Positions 18,484-26,793 of a stretch of 64,000 bases of DNA are shown in pieces. The position numbers were made by a program, and so were the translations under genes. Origin of the DNA: Candidatus Accumulibacter similis (GTDB taxonomy: Bacteria > Pseudomonadota > Gammaproteobacteria > Burkholderiales > Rhodocyclaceae). The stretch is taken from assembly GCA_013347225.1 (NCBI GenBank), contig CP054595.1, forward strand, positions 310,001 to 374,000, read 5' to 3'. Under the pieces are notes generated by a model. The model did no database searches. It was not told the origin of the DNA and saw nothing but the letters and a program-made list of their open reading frames with translations. The stretch's first letter is position 1, and each line of letters begins with the position of its first letter.

Positions 18484-19116
18484 CTACTGATTTCTGTGTG
18501 CGCGGTCGGCACGGTCAGTGCCGCAGGGTTCCCAGCGCTGGCCGGTATCCGCGGATGGCCGAGCCGACTCCGCCAGGCTTGGTGACGATGCGGACGCCAG
18601 AGCGCAAGTTGCCACGTAGACCACAGCACCGCCGCTCGTCCATCCCGGAGGTAACGCAATCTCGCCCGCTCGGCCAAGGAAGTATTGCCGTGCGTCCGCA
18701 TCGTGCCGACACTGCGCGAGCACATCGCCGACGATGGCTTCGTCGGACTCGCCGATCTGCGCCAGCCAGGCGAGCACGGCCGTTTCCCCTTCGCTGCTCA
18801 GGCCGCCGTCGAGAAGCGCGCCGGACTGCTTGGGGTCGGTGACCGTCTCCGCAGCCGGCGCGCGGTGATCGTTCCTGCTCGCGGGTGATGGTCCGATCCC
18901 TGTGGTCAAACAATGGGCATCGAAGTTCACCATGTTCACCACGTTCACCGCTTCTTGCCGATGCCTTCGCAGCTCGTCGAGCAGCCGGGGCTTGGCCTCG
19001 ACGATCGCCTGTTTGAGTTGCGGAGTCAGTACGCCGGGTGCCGCGCGCAGGCGCACCTTCCCCTCCTCACTCAAGCTGACCTCGACACCCAGAGCTCGCA
19101 GGTCGGCGGGATTCAC
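18484..19116 (-). CDS. Hypothetical island protein with an N-terminal VTPQLK-type motif
   Basis: A 210-aa protein. The N-terminus MNPADLRALGVEVSLSEEGK, then LTPQLKQAIVEAKPRLLDEL, is a module seen at the start of small island and TubC-like docking proteins (a short beta hairpin plus helices). The C-terminal half has CRHDADARQYFLGRAGEI. The function is unknown. Its start overlaps the stop of the DUF927-like gene by ATGA, placing it last in the replication operon. The sequence NVVNMVNFDAH near residue 58 is coded by a small repeat (gttcaccatgttcaccacgttcacc) and may be an insertion. Confidence 0.7.
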   Translation of the reverse strand: MNPADLRALGVEVSLSEEGKVRLRAAPGVLTPQLKQAIVEAKPRLLDELRRHRQEAVNVVNMVNFDAHCLTTGIGPSPASRNDHRAPAAETVTDPKQSGALLDGGLSSEGETAVLAWLAQIGESDEAIVGDVLAQCRHDADARQYFLGRAGEIALPPGWTSGGAVVYVATCALASASSPSLAESARPSADTGQRWEPCGTDRADRAHRNQ

Positions 19117-20951
19117 AGTTCCACCTCCTCGTCAGGCTCGGTCCGTGAATATGGTGAACTTCGTGAACGTGCTGTCCCATTGTTTGCCCCATCTGCGGCG
19201 ATGTATCCTTCCCCTTGTCGAAGTTCGCAATGGACCCCGTCACGCTTCGGTTTGCTGTCGATTTCGACATGAACGCCGAGTTGTCGCAGGGCCGGGGCCG
19301 CGCGGCGCAGCGCGTCGGCAAGACCCTTGGGGGACTTCGGCCAGTAGTCGCCGCGCTCGATGCTGTGGCGGGAAGCCAGGCTGTTCAGCCGTTCCAGCAA
19401 GCCCTTGACTGTTCCGGCGTAGCGATTGCCGCCGGCCACGAATTCGAGACACGCGGCCGCGACGGGCGAGGCGTCGATCGTGCGCCGGACAGCCTCCTGC
19501 CGGTGCGCAACGTACCGCTCCAGCCAAGCCCCCGGCGTGCCACCGTACGACTGGTGCATGGCCTCGCCGAGCATCGCGAAATCGGCCATGCGCGGACGCT
19601 TGGCCGGGTCGATGCGCACCGTGGGCAGCTTGGCCAGCGTCCTGACGAAGAGGTCCAGTAGCGCACCCATGATCTCGCCGGCGGTCTTGTTCAGCAGTTC
19701 GCCGTGCTCTGCCTCGGTCATCCGCTGTTCGATTTTCGGCAGGCAGATCGCGATGGCCCTGTCGAGTAGGTCCGAGCGCGTGATCACCGCGCCAATGCCG
19801 TTGAGCATCACCGGGTTGTGCGCCTCGATGATGTGCTCCTCGCCATTGGTGTACAGCTGCCGGCTGGCTGCACCGCCACCCGTGGCGATCGTGCACAGGG
19901 CGTCGGAAATCTCCGGCGAGATACCAGAGAGGTTTTCCATCGAAACCACGTGATTTGCTCCGGCGGCCACATAGACATCCTCGACGCTCTTCGGCCGGCC
20001 ACGCAACATTACCTTGTTTGGATCGATGAACGTCCGCAGCGTCTCTTGCGCCGTGCTCTTCGCGCTGCCCTGTTCGCCGACCAGTTCGAGGACCGGGTAC
20101 GGCGTGTCGCACCGGTAGCACTCGATCACCCAGGCCAGCAGCAGACCACGTTCCTCCTCGGGAATGTTGAGCAGCGTCCAAAGGGCGTCGAGGCTGCCTC
20201 CGCACACCGGGTGCGGAAGCGGGCGCATCGCCCTGCTGCGGACGAACCGCGGCTCAGGTGCCTCGCGGATCGTCCACCCGGCCGCCGTGATCAGCATCGC
20301 GCGCCATCCCTCGTCGCAGAGGTCTAGCCAGTAACCCGCCTCGGTGCGGCCGACGCGCTTGGCGGGCTCGTGCTCTTCGCCGTCAAACTTCGCCTTTCCG
20401 ATGAGAGCGTTGCACGTCGCCTTGATGACCTCGGAGGCCGGCACGCCATCGAGCTCCGTGTGACACAACCGGCCGAGCCATTCGCGACACCCGCGCGATT
20501 CGATGGGCCAGTGCTCACGATGCGTTCCCCCGCCGTCGTGCGCAACGTCGAAGCTGGCGTAGCCGTTGCCGTCCGCGTCGTGCCACAGTTCGCAGCGCTC
20601 CGCCGCCAGATCGGTCAGCTGTGACGCCAGGCTGTCACGGACACCGTTCGCTTCGCCGGCTGAACACGTCAGCTTGTCCAGAGCGGTTACCCGGATCGCT
20701 CTGTTGGCCTGCTTCAGTCGCATCCGCAGCGTCTCGTACTCTGCTGGGTCCGCCTCGCGAATCCGGGTGAAGGCAGCGATGGCATCCTCCTCAAGGTAGG
20801 CGGCTGGATTGGCGGCCGACACGGCAATGATGCGGTCCGCCAAGGCGGCGTCGTCATCTGCAAAGGAACTCACCTCTGGCGCGTCGGCAACGATCTCTCC
20901 AATGCTCGGGATGGGTAGCGACGGGTCTGCAGGGGGTTCGTCGTAGCTCAT
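19113..20951 (-). CDS. DUF927-like ATPase / replication helicase
   Basis: A 612-aa protein starting MSYDEPPADPSLP at 20951, overlapping the stop of the primase gene by ATGA. It has Walker A ELVGEQGSAKSTAQ (around residue 280) and a following arginine-finger region, then NPVMLNGIGAVITRSDLLDRAI, the sensor and ATPase core of DUF927 and D5-like helicases in plasmids and islands. Together with the toprim primase just upstream it forms a primase-helicase pair that would copy or open the excised island. The N-terminal ~200 residues are an accessory domain. The C-terminal region (AALRRAAPALRQLGVHVEI) looks like a winged-helix DNA-binding end. Confidence 0.8.
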   Translation of the reverse strand: MSYDEPPADPSLPIPSIGEIVADAPEVSSFADDDAALADRIIAVSAANPAAYLEEDAIAAFTRIREADPAEYETLRMRLKQANRAIRVTALDKLTCSAGEANGVRDSLASQLTDLAAERCELWHDADGNGYASFDVAHDGGGTHREHWPIESRGCREWLGRLCHTELDGVPASEVIKATCNALIGKAKFDGEEHEPAKRVGRTEAGYWLDLCDEGWRAMLITAAGWTIREAPEPRFVRSRAMRPLPHPVCGGSLDALWTLLNIPEEERGLLLAWVIECYRCDTPYPVLELVGEQGSAKSTAQETLRTFIDPNKVMLRGRPKSVEDVYVAAGANHVVSMENLSGISPEISDALCTIATGGGAASRQLYTNGEEHIIEAHNPVMLNGIGAVITRSDLLDRAIAICLPKIEQRMTEAEHGELLNKTAGEIMGALLDLFVRTLAKLPTVRIDPAKRPRMADFAMLGEAMHQSYGGTPGAWLERYVAHRQEAVRRTIDASPVAAACLEFVAGGNRYAGTVKGLLERLNSLASRHSIERGDYWPKSPKGLADALRRAAPALRQLGVHVEIDSKPKRDGVHCELRQGEGYIAADGANNGTARSRSSPYSRTEPDEEVEL

Positions 20952-21871
20952 GCCGTCCTCCGCTCGGAGAGAATGCGCGCGAGATCGTTGAAATCCGACC
21001 CCCTCGTGCCGTCCGGAAACTCGGGAATCGCCAGCCGGGCGCCGACGGCCTTTGCGGCGGCGGTCGCCGCGGCGATTCCCGGATTCCCCGGCGTACCCCG
21101 ATCGTTGTCGGCGCAGATCGTCAGTTCGGCGTCTGGCCATGTCGCTCGTGCGGCGCGCGCGACGACAACCAAGTTGTGGGCGCTCATCGCGCAAAGGACG
21201 GCGTGCCCGGTGGAATCGTGCAGCGTACTTCCGGTAGCCCAGCCCTCGCAGATGAGCAGCTGGCTGGGCTGTTCGAGACGGCCGATCGGGCAGAACAGGC
21301 CCCCTGCACGGCCGCGATTGAACAGCTTGCTGCCGTTCGGGAAGATCCTCTGGACGTTCCAGAGGCGGAAGTGTTCATCGACGAGCGGCACGAGCAGGGC
21401 GACACCGTGCTGGCGCAACGCATGGGGCGTGACAGCCTTGGCGACCAGATAGGGGTGCAGCCGATCGGGGTCCGAGCCGAGTTCCCATTGCCTCTGTGCC
21501 TTGACCGCCAGCGCTTGCTGCTCGTCCTGTCGTTTCGCCCGTTCCTGAGCCCGGGCCGCCTCGACGAGCCGGGTGAAGCGCCGTCGCTGCACCGCGGAGA
21601 CCGTCGTCTGGTCGCTGCTCCAGGTGTGACCGCCCCGGAGCTTCCAACTGCCGAACGCGCCGGCGGGGCGCCTGTCGAGATGCAGAACGTACCAGCCGTT
21701 GCGGCTGCCCGACTTGTCACCCGCGACATGGAAACGGTGTAGTCTGCCGTCGGACTCGATGTGCTCCGGCGGAGCTAGGCCGGTCGAGGCAATTGCTTCG
21801 CGGAACCGTTCGATGGGACGATCGTCCGCCGTCGAGCCATGGGATGCGGTAGAGAGCAAGCGCGCGTTCAT
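20948..21871 (-). CDS. Toprim-domain primase
   Basis: A 307-aa protein. After an N-terminal region with GNWYVLHLD-like and GAFGSWKLRG segments (the DUF3987/phage-primase zinc-free type), the toprim domain shows the conserved Glu in QLLICEGWATGSTL (~205-218) and the DxD in ELTICADNDRGTPGN (~258-272), the metal-binding residues. It makes primers for the island's DUF927-like helicase. The start overlaps the AlpA-like gene by ATGA and the stop overlaps the next gene, so four genes form one translational unit. Close relatives occur in P4-like and other integrative elements. Confidence 0.85.
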   Translation of the reverse strand: MNARLLSTASHGSTADDRPIERFREAIASTGLAPPEHIESDGRLHRFHVAGDKSGSRNGWYVLHLDRRPAGAFGSWKLRGGHTWSSDQTTVSAVQRRRFTRLVEAARAQERAKRQDEQQALAVKAQRQWELGSDPDRLHPYLVAKAVTPHALRQHGVALLVPLVDEHFRLWNVQRIFPNGSKLFNRGRAGGLFCPIGRLEQPSQLLICEGWATGSTLHDSTGHAVLCAMSAHNLVVVARAARATWPDAELTICADNDRGTPGNPGIAAATAAAKAVGARLAIPEFPDGTRGSDFNDLARILSERRTA

Positions 21872-22059
21872 CGCTCGACCTGCACTGCGGGAAAGGCCAG
21901 GCGGCCGTTGGCAAGCTTCCTCGGAACTACTCCGAAATAGCTTCCGGTGCGGCAGATCCTCGACCGGACCGACTGCCCCTTGACTTGGTTGAGGGCGGCG
22001 AACTGGTCACAGCTCTGATCGTATGGGATCCGCTCTTCACGGGTACTCTTATTTTCCAT
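21868..22059 (-). CDS. Small AlpA-like DNA-binding protein
   Basis: A 63-aa protein. The C-terminal half (SRICRTGSYFGVVPRKLANGRLAFP) has the helix-turn-helix and wing composition of AlpA-type excisionase or regulator proteins found at the head of replication modules in P4-like islands. It is the first gene of the leftward primase-ATPase operon, its stop overlapping the primase start by ATGA. A role as activator or excision factor is inferred from size and position. The preceding ~140 bp (22060-22198) hold its presumed promoter. Confidence 0.6.
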   Translation of the reverse strand: MENKSTREERIPYDQSCDQFAALNQVKGQSVRSRICRTGSYFGVVPRKLANGRLAFPAVQVER

Positions 22060-22198
22060 TCGCTGGTTCTCCTGAGTGGAAAACCCGCACCGATCTTCCC
22101 GCGGGATTGCGAGACCAATGGATGCTGGCGCGTGGATTTATATTGCTTCCGAAGGTTTCCGAATAATTGCGGCAGGACTGCGGTAAGAATGCGGTAAG

Positions 22199-24325
22199 TC
22201 AAGAGGCTTGGAGAATGGTCTTGAGTATGAATGCCAGTTCGCTCTCATCGTTCTGTCTGATAAAGGCCTCGGCATCCTTCTTGACTATTTTCCCTCTCTG
22301 CGACGCCCACTCCAAGGCCGGAAAGACTCTCCAAAATCCATACTTTTCGGACCTGGCGGCAGCGGATAAACCCGAAGACGGTCGGGATGCGTCGCTCAGA
22401 TCTTGCCTAATGGTTGGCCATATTGGCTCTAGCTCCGCGATGAGGGCGTCTCTCTTTCGAAGAACCTCTCTCTCTTGGAACCCTCGCCGTGGCGGCCTTC
22501 CTGACACGTCACCGGCCGTGCTGCTGTATTCTTGCGACGCCTCGCTTGATACAAGGGCGGCCTTGCCGCCACATTCGGCTGGCTTCTTGGCCGACACTTC
22601 GTTTTCAGGATTCGCTTCCGACGATTTGCAACCCTGATCTTGACTCACCTGCCGGATGGCCTCGACCGCAACATCTGTCGAGCGCTCTGAAGCTAGTAGG
22701 GCCCGTCTGAAAGCCTCAGGGACGGTGAAGCTGTGGCTTCCTGGCGGCGCTGCGTCGATGAACTGCATGAACCTCACGGGCGTGCAGGGGAATCGCAAAG
22801 GCTCGGCCTCGTTATCGCGATGCATATCGATTTGTTGGTCAACAGACGCTTCCCTGATCTCGCGCTCAGTCCAATTTCTGAAGGCGACTCCCTTGGCAGT
22901 GATGAGGTACGACGGAAGCTCACCACAGCCGACCCCGGTCAGCGCGGTCCAGTCTGCGATGCGCAGTTCATGCGAATGTGCAAGCTGGATGCACTTCTCG
23001 TCGTTCAGATTTGCCAAGGCGCACTTCGCCATGCAGTTGTGTTCGCCATTCCTTGCTCTCGCAACCATGTCGAAGCCGAATTTGAACGCGCGTTCTGTAA
23101 ACCTGTCCTTCGTTGCATCGTTGACGTTCCGATCTTCCGGTGTCCTGGCCCGGATATCGCGGTCCTCGAACGAGACGCCTTCTGTGCTTTCTCCTGTGGT
23201 CTGTGTTTTCGCCAAAGCGCTCTGCGCTGCCTCCTTCAGCCATTCTGGTACCGCGAACTGGTCAATTGCGCCGTTTAAGCCGGCTTCTTCGAGAAATGCG
23301 CACAACTCGCCAAAGGAGCAAGGGAGAGAGAGAGCAGGCTTGTCGTATTTCCCGGTCGGATGCCACGCGAGAACGGATCGTTCGCTTGGCGCTAGCAGGC
23401 GCCATGCGTGTTTGTTTTCTTTCTTATGGTTTTTCACGTAGAGGCCAGTCTTCTTGACAACGTACCCGCCGAAGTCATCGTCGACGTTGCAGAGTTTCTC
23501 TAGGTCTTTGTAGCCCACGGCCATCGCGTCGATTACTGATTGAGGCAGATCGGCTGCAGACGTACTCGACACGGGGCGCTGGCTCTCCCGCCGATGCACT
23601 GTGGGCGTCCGATCGGGTGCCTCAGCAGGTAAAAGAGATTCGAACCCTTCCATCACACGCTTGCACAGATCAGCTTCCACCAATGGCGAGAAACTGACAT
23701 CAGTCAGCGGAGCTTGACCACAACGGTTTCGCTCGTACAAGATAATCGACTCTGACTGAAAAGGATCAATGGCACGCTCTTCAGCAATGTAAGCGGCAAG
23801 CTGCTCTCGCCAGTTCTCCCCGAGGGAGTACTCCCACTGATCGGCAGCTGGATCGTTCGCCGGCAGTTCCAATTGCTGCTGCAGGAATTTGAGGTGGTCA
23901 CGCGAGGAATCCTCAAGAGCAACAATTTCGTGCTCTGGGACTCGCCGAAGTTTTCGCGTACGAGCCTCGACGAAGTCGTCCTTCCAGACAAACACCCCAG
24001 CCGGCAGAATACTGATGGACTCTCTCTTATACCTGTCTTCACCTTCCTCGCGCGACAAAAGCTCAGTGCGCTCTTGGCGTTCAAGTGATGCCTTCAAGGC
24101 GCGCAGTCGGCTATCGACTTGCATCCACTGCGTTGGCGGAACCGCAAGCGGTTGCTTTTTCCCCGGCGACCACTGGTAGGCTGTCAGTCCGTGCATCGCG
24201 TTAGAGCGGTCGCAGCACATCAATCCTTCCACCAGATACCTGACACCATAAGGGACCGGGGCCACCAGCGGAATCGCCCGAACCGGAATGGCCTCGCGGC
24301 CATTGATGAGGACCACGACGTGCAT
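22199..24325 (-). CDS. Large hypothetical island protein
   Basis: A 708-aa protein with no family that I can name. It starts MHVVVLINGREAIPVRAIPL, has a GGYVVKKTGLYVKNHKKENKH segment and a GSHSFTVPEAFRRALLASERS region, and ends with charged helices and a helical tail. There is no signal peptide or membrane segment. Codon use is less GC-rich and more mixed than in the housekeeping genes, which suggests acquisition from outside. Proteins of this size and position lie between the replication module and the integrase in many proteobacterial islands, often without known function. Confidence 0.75.
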   Translation of the reverse strand: MHVVVLINGREAIPVRAIPLVAPVPYGVRYLVEGLMCCDRSNAMHGLTAYQWSPGKKQPLAVPPTQWMQVDSRLRALKASLERQERTELLSREEGEDRYKRESISILPAGVFVWKDDFVEARTRKLRRVPEHEIVALEDSSRDHLKFLQQQLELPANDPAADQWEYSLGENWREQLAAYIAEERAIDPFQSESIILYERNRCGQAPLTDVSFSPLVEADLCKRVMEGFESLLPAEAPDRTPTVHRRESQRPVSSTSAADLPQSVIDAMAVGYKDLEKLCNVDDDFGGYVVKKTGLYVKNHKKENKHAWRLLAPSERSVLAWHPTGKYDKPALSLPCSFGELCAFLEEAGLNGAIDQFAVPEWLKEAAQSALAKTQTTGESTEGVSFEDRDIRARTPEDRNVNDATKDRFTERAFKFGFDMVARARNGEHNCMAKCALANLNDEKCIQLAHSHELRIADWTALTGVGCGELPSYLITAKGVAFRNWTEREIREASVDQQIDMHRDNEAEPLRFPCTPVRFMQFIDAAPPGSHSFTVPEAFRRALLASERSTDVAVEAIRQVSQDQGCKSSEANPENEVSAKKPAECGGKAALVSSEASQEYSSTAGDVSGRPPRRGFQEREVLRKRDALIAELEPIWPTIRQDLSDASRPSSGLSAAARSEKYGFWRVFPALEWASQRGKIVKKDAEAFIRQNDESELAFILKTILQAS

Positions 24326-24434
24326 GTTGGCGCTCCTTCTCGCGCTCCTTCAACGGGGTGCTGCGCCAGCCGGGTGAAGGTACCCGGTGCTCTCCGCCGG
24401 TGATCAGCCTGGGGATAGGCGCGGCAAGACTCGA

Positions 24435-24722
24435 TCAGGCGGCGAGTCTTTCCAACGGCTTGATGTTCGGCCTTGGTAGTTGCTCGGCTTGCCATAGATC
24501 CCACTGGCTCTGCATCCCTATCCATAGATCGGCGGAGGTGCCCAGCCAGGCAGACAGACGCAGTGCCATACCCGCGGTGACACCCGCCTTGCCGTTCAGC
24601 ACCTTGGAAAGCGTCACGCGGGAAACCTGCAACTCCTTCGCCGCTTGCGTCACCGTCATGTCTTCCGGCAGCCATTCCCGCAGCACTTCGCCGGGGTGCG
24701 CCGGGTTATGCATCCTGCTCAT
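24435..24722 (-). CDS. higA: HigA-type antitoxin
   Basis: A 95-aa XRE-family protein. The N-terminus HPGEVLREWLPEDMTVTQAA and the helix-turn-helix VSRVTLSKVLNGKAGVTAG match HigA antitoxins, which bind their own promoter. The C-terminus LSAWLGTSADLWIGMQSQWDL is typical of the family. It lies 9 bp downstream of the higB toxin gene on the same strand, in the HigB-first order usual for this type. It neutralises the toxin and is likely part of island maintenance. Confidence 0.95.
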   Translation of the reverse strand: MSRMHNPAHPGEVLREWLPEDMTVTQAAKELQVSRVTLSKVLNGKAGVTAGMALRLSAWLGTSADLWIGMQSQWDLWQAEQLPRPNIKPLERLAA

Positions 24723-24731
24723 GCGTTTCTC

Positions 24732-25010
24732 CTAGTGGTAGTCCTGGTAGTCGACCAAGATCACATCGCCATCATCGAACGTGAAGGTCAGGCGCCAATT
24801 GCCGCTGACCCACACGGACCAATGCCCCGCCAGATGATGACTGAGCGGATGCAGCCGCCATCCTGATGCATTCATGTCGTCAGGACTTCGCGCCCAGTCC
24901 AGCGTCGTGAGCTGCACACGAAGCTTTCCAGCATGGTGAGGTTGAATGCCCGCCTTGCTGCCTGTGCGAAAGAAGGCTTCTAGTCCCTTGTGGCGAAAGG
25001 TCTTGATCAC
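24732..25010 (-). CDS. higB: HigB-type mRNA-interferase toxin
   Basis: A 92-aa protein of the RelE/HigB fold. Family-typical segments are MIKTFRHKGLEAFFRTGSK at the start, AGKLRVQLTTLDWARSPDDM, and SGNWRLTFTFDDGDVILVDY at the end. It would cut mRNA on the ribosome unless bound by HigA encoded immediately downstream. Its position beside the integrase suits an addiction function that retains the island. Confidence 0.95.
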   Translation of the reverse strand: MIKTFRHKGLEAFFRTGSKAGIQPHHAGKLRVQLTTLDWARSPDDMNASGWRLHPLSHHLAGHWSVWVSGNWRLTFTFDDGDVILVDYQDYH

Positions 25011-25076
25011 GGCAACATTGTAAGCCGTAACTTAACGGCCATCAACACGAAGCCACGCCGGTCGATGCCGGCGCGT

Positions 25077-26402
25077 TCAGCCGGATTTGACCACTCGCAA
25101 GGTGCCCGGCTCACGTTCCGCCGGTTGCGGCACGGCTGCCTGCTCCAGAATCCAGCACTCGATCTTGGTGTGCCACATGCGCAGCAGATCGAGCGGGCGC
25201 ACACGATAGTGCTTCTCAGCGGTCGCGCTCGGCTTGTGGCCCATGATCTGCGCGGATACGCCGGCCGGGCACTCAACCCACTCCGCCAGCGTGCCGAACG
25301 AGCGGCGCAAACCGTGGATGCTCAGTGCTGGCAGGCCGGCCGCAGCCAACGCCTTGTTGTGCATGATGCGCGGCTCCTGAAGCCTTCCAGACGCTGCTGT
25401 CGGGCTGCTGAACACCCATTGATTGCGGCGCGGCAAGCCGGCCAACAGCGACGCGACGTAGGGCGTCAGCGGGATCGTGCGCGCACCGTCGACCTTGTCC
25501 TTGATGGTCAGCGATCTCCAAGTGAAGTCGGCGTCCTCCCACCGGATGCCGGCCACTTCTTCGCGCCGGGCACCGGTCAGCAGGGCGGTCTGCAGATAGG
25601 CGGCGATGACGGGGTTGCCGATCTGGCGCACGGCGGCGAACCACGCCGCCAACTGCTCGCGTTGCAGGCAGTCGTCCTTGGTGGATTTCTTCGGCAATTC
25701 GTCGCGGGCCAGCCGTGTGCTGCAAGCGCCAGCATGTACTTGGTCGCGGTACTCGGGGCGGTCGCTACACCAGTTGAGAAACGCGCGCAGTAACCCGAAG
25801 GCAAGCCGGGCGTGTGTGGGTCTGCTGGCGGACTCGACTTGCAGCCATGCGCGCACGCAGTCAGCGTCTATCTGCTTCAAAGGAAGGGCAAGCAGCGGGC
25901 GCAGAATACCCGGTAAGGTCTTGTCGCTTTCCCCCGGTCGGCGCCCTTGTGTTCGCGATTTCCCCCCTTCTTTGCTCACGGTCGCATGGTCGGCAAGGTG
26001 GCTTTCGCTCCACCGCGGTTTGCGCGCTTCGATGTACTGCTGCCACGCTTCCATTGCGGACGCCGTGATGCGCTTCTCCTCTTCGCGCTTGGCCTCGGCG
26101 GCGGCGATACGGTCGCGCTTCTCTTGGCGCGGGTCTACACCTTGGTCGACCATCGCTTGCAGCCGGCGCGCTTCCTCGCGAGCGGCGGACAGCGTCCACG
26201 TCTTGGTGCTGCCGATCGTCAAGCGCAGCGTCGCGCCAGAACCAAAGCGACTCTGCAGAACGTAGTTCTTCGCCCCGCCTGCTGACGCCTTCAAGCCCAG
26301 CCCCTGCGTTGTCGTGTCCCACAGGAAGGATGCTGCCTTGCCGGCCTCGCACGCGAACTGCGAGACTCTGCCCGCCGTGAAGCTTACCCTGTTCATGCTC
26401 AT
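25077..26402 (-). CDS. P4-type tyrosine integrase of the island
   Basis: A 441-aa protein. I chose MSMNRVSFTAGRVSQFACEA at 26402 because GGAGG lies 8 nt upstream. The longer frame to 26549 has no such site. An N-terminal DUF4102 arm-binding domain (GGAKNYVLQSRFG, TLSAAREEARRLQAMVDQGV) is followed by a SAM-like core domain and the catalytic domain with the TGARREEVAG arginine, HGLRR (H-x-x-R), GHK and the Y of EKHYRV. It is adjacent to attR at 26573-26620 and points into the island. It would recombine the tRNA-Met 3' end. Confidence 0.95.
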   Translation of the reverse strand: MSMNRVSFTAGRVSQFACEAGKAASFLWDTTTQGLGLKASAGGAKNYVLQSRFGSGATLRLTIGSTKTWTLSAAREEARRLQAMVDQGVDPRQEKRDRIAAAEAKREEEKRITASAMEAWQQYIEARKPRWSESHLADHATVSKEGGKSRTQGRRPGESDKTLPGILRPLLALPLKQIDADCVRAWLQVESASRPTHARLAFGLLRAFLNWCSDRPEYRDQVHAGACSTRLARDELPKKSTKDDCLQREQLAAWFAAVRQIGNPVIAAYLQTALLTGARREEVAGIRWEDADFTWRSLTIKDKVDGARTIPLTPYVASLLAGLPRRNQWVFSSPTAASGRLQEPRIMHNKALAAAGLPALSIHGLRRSFGTLAEWVECPAGVSAQIMGHKPSATAEKHYRVRPLDLLRMWHTKIECWILEQAAVPQPAEREPGTLRVVKSG

Positions 26403-26572
26403 CGCCCACCCTCCAAGCTTGCTCACCGACGACTCCAGTAAGCGAATAGTAAGCAGATTATAGCAACGCCCTTCAACGTTGCGCAACGCATACTTGACGC
26501 AACGTACTGTTTTCTCGACATTTGTGCGCCTGTCATTCATCCCGATCAACGGGGATAAATGGTTTGAAGCAT

Positions 26573-26620
26573 GGATTCATAACCCTTAGGTCGGTGGTTC
26601 GATTCCACCCATCACCACCA
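26573..26620 (+). repeat. attR: island right repeat
   Basis: Identical over 48 bp to 2182-2229, the 3' part of tRNA-Met from the anticodon arm to CCA. The 5' half of a tRNA is absent here, so this copy is not a functional tRNA. Ordinary chromosomal sequence begins to its right. Confidence 0.9.
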
Positions 26621-26793
26621 GAAACCCCGGCAAGCCGCCCCGCCTGCAGCTTCGGGGCAGTGTTTTGCAGCCGGCCTGTGAGCGGACTCGAACCATCCGG
26701 ATCAGTCCGCACAGACCCTCATCCGCCTCCGACGACAGCTGCAGAGCCGAGTGCTGGATTGACCGCCGGTGAGGGGCTGGTTATTCTCGACCG

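Larger units (their letters stand above)
2182..26620. mobile_element. Integrative island in tRNA-Met
   Basis: About 24.4 kb bounded by 48-bp perfect direct repeats of the tRNA-Met 3' part. The intact tRNA is on the left. A P4-type integrase lies immediately inside the right repeat and is transcribed inward. The content is typical of an integrative or satellite-type element: an AlpA-like regulator, a toprim primase, a DUF927-like ATPase, HigBA addiction genes, a DUF5681 operon and a large DNA-modification/helicase cargo operon. No conjugation or capsid genes were seen, so any mobility would need a helper. Confidence 0.9.

Noticed and set aside
26522..26700. Second tRNA-Met gene at the right repeat
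   Set aside because: Only the 3' 48 nt are present; the acceptor 5' strand and D arm are missing.
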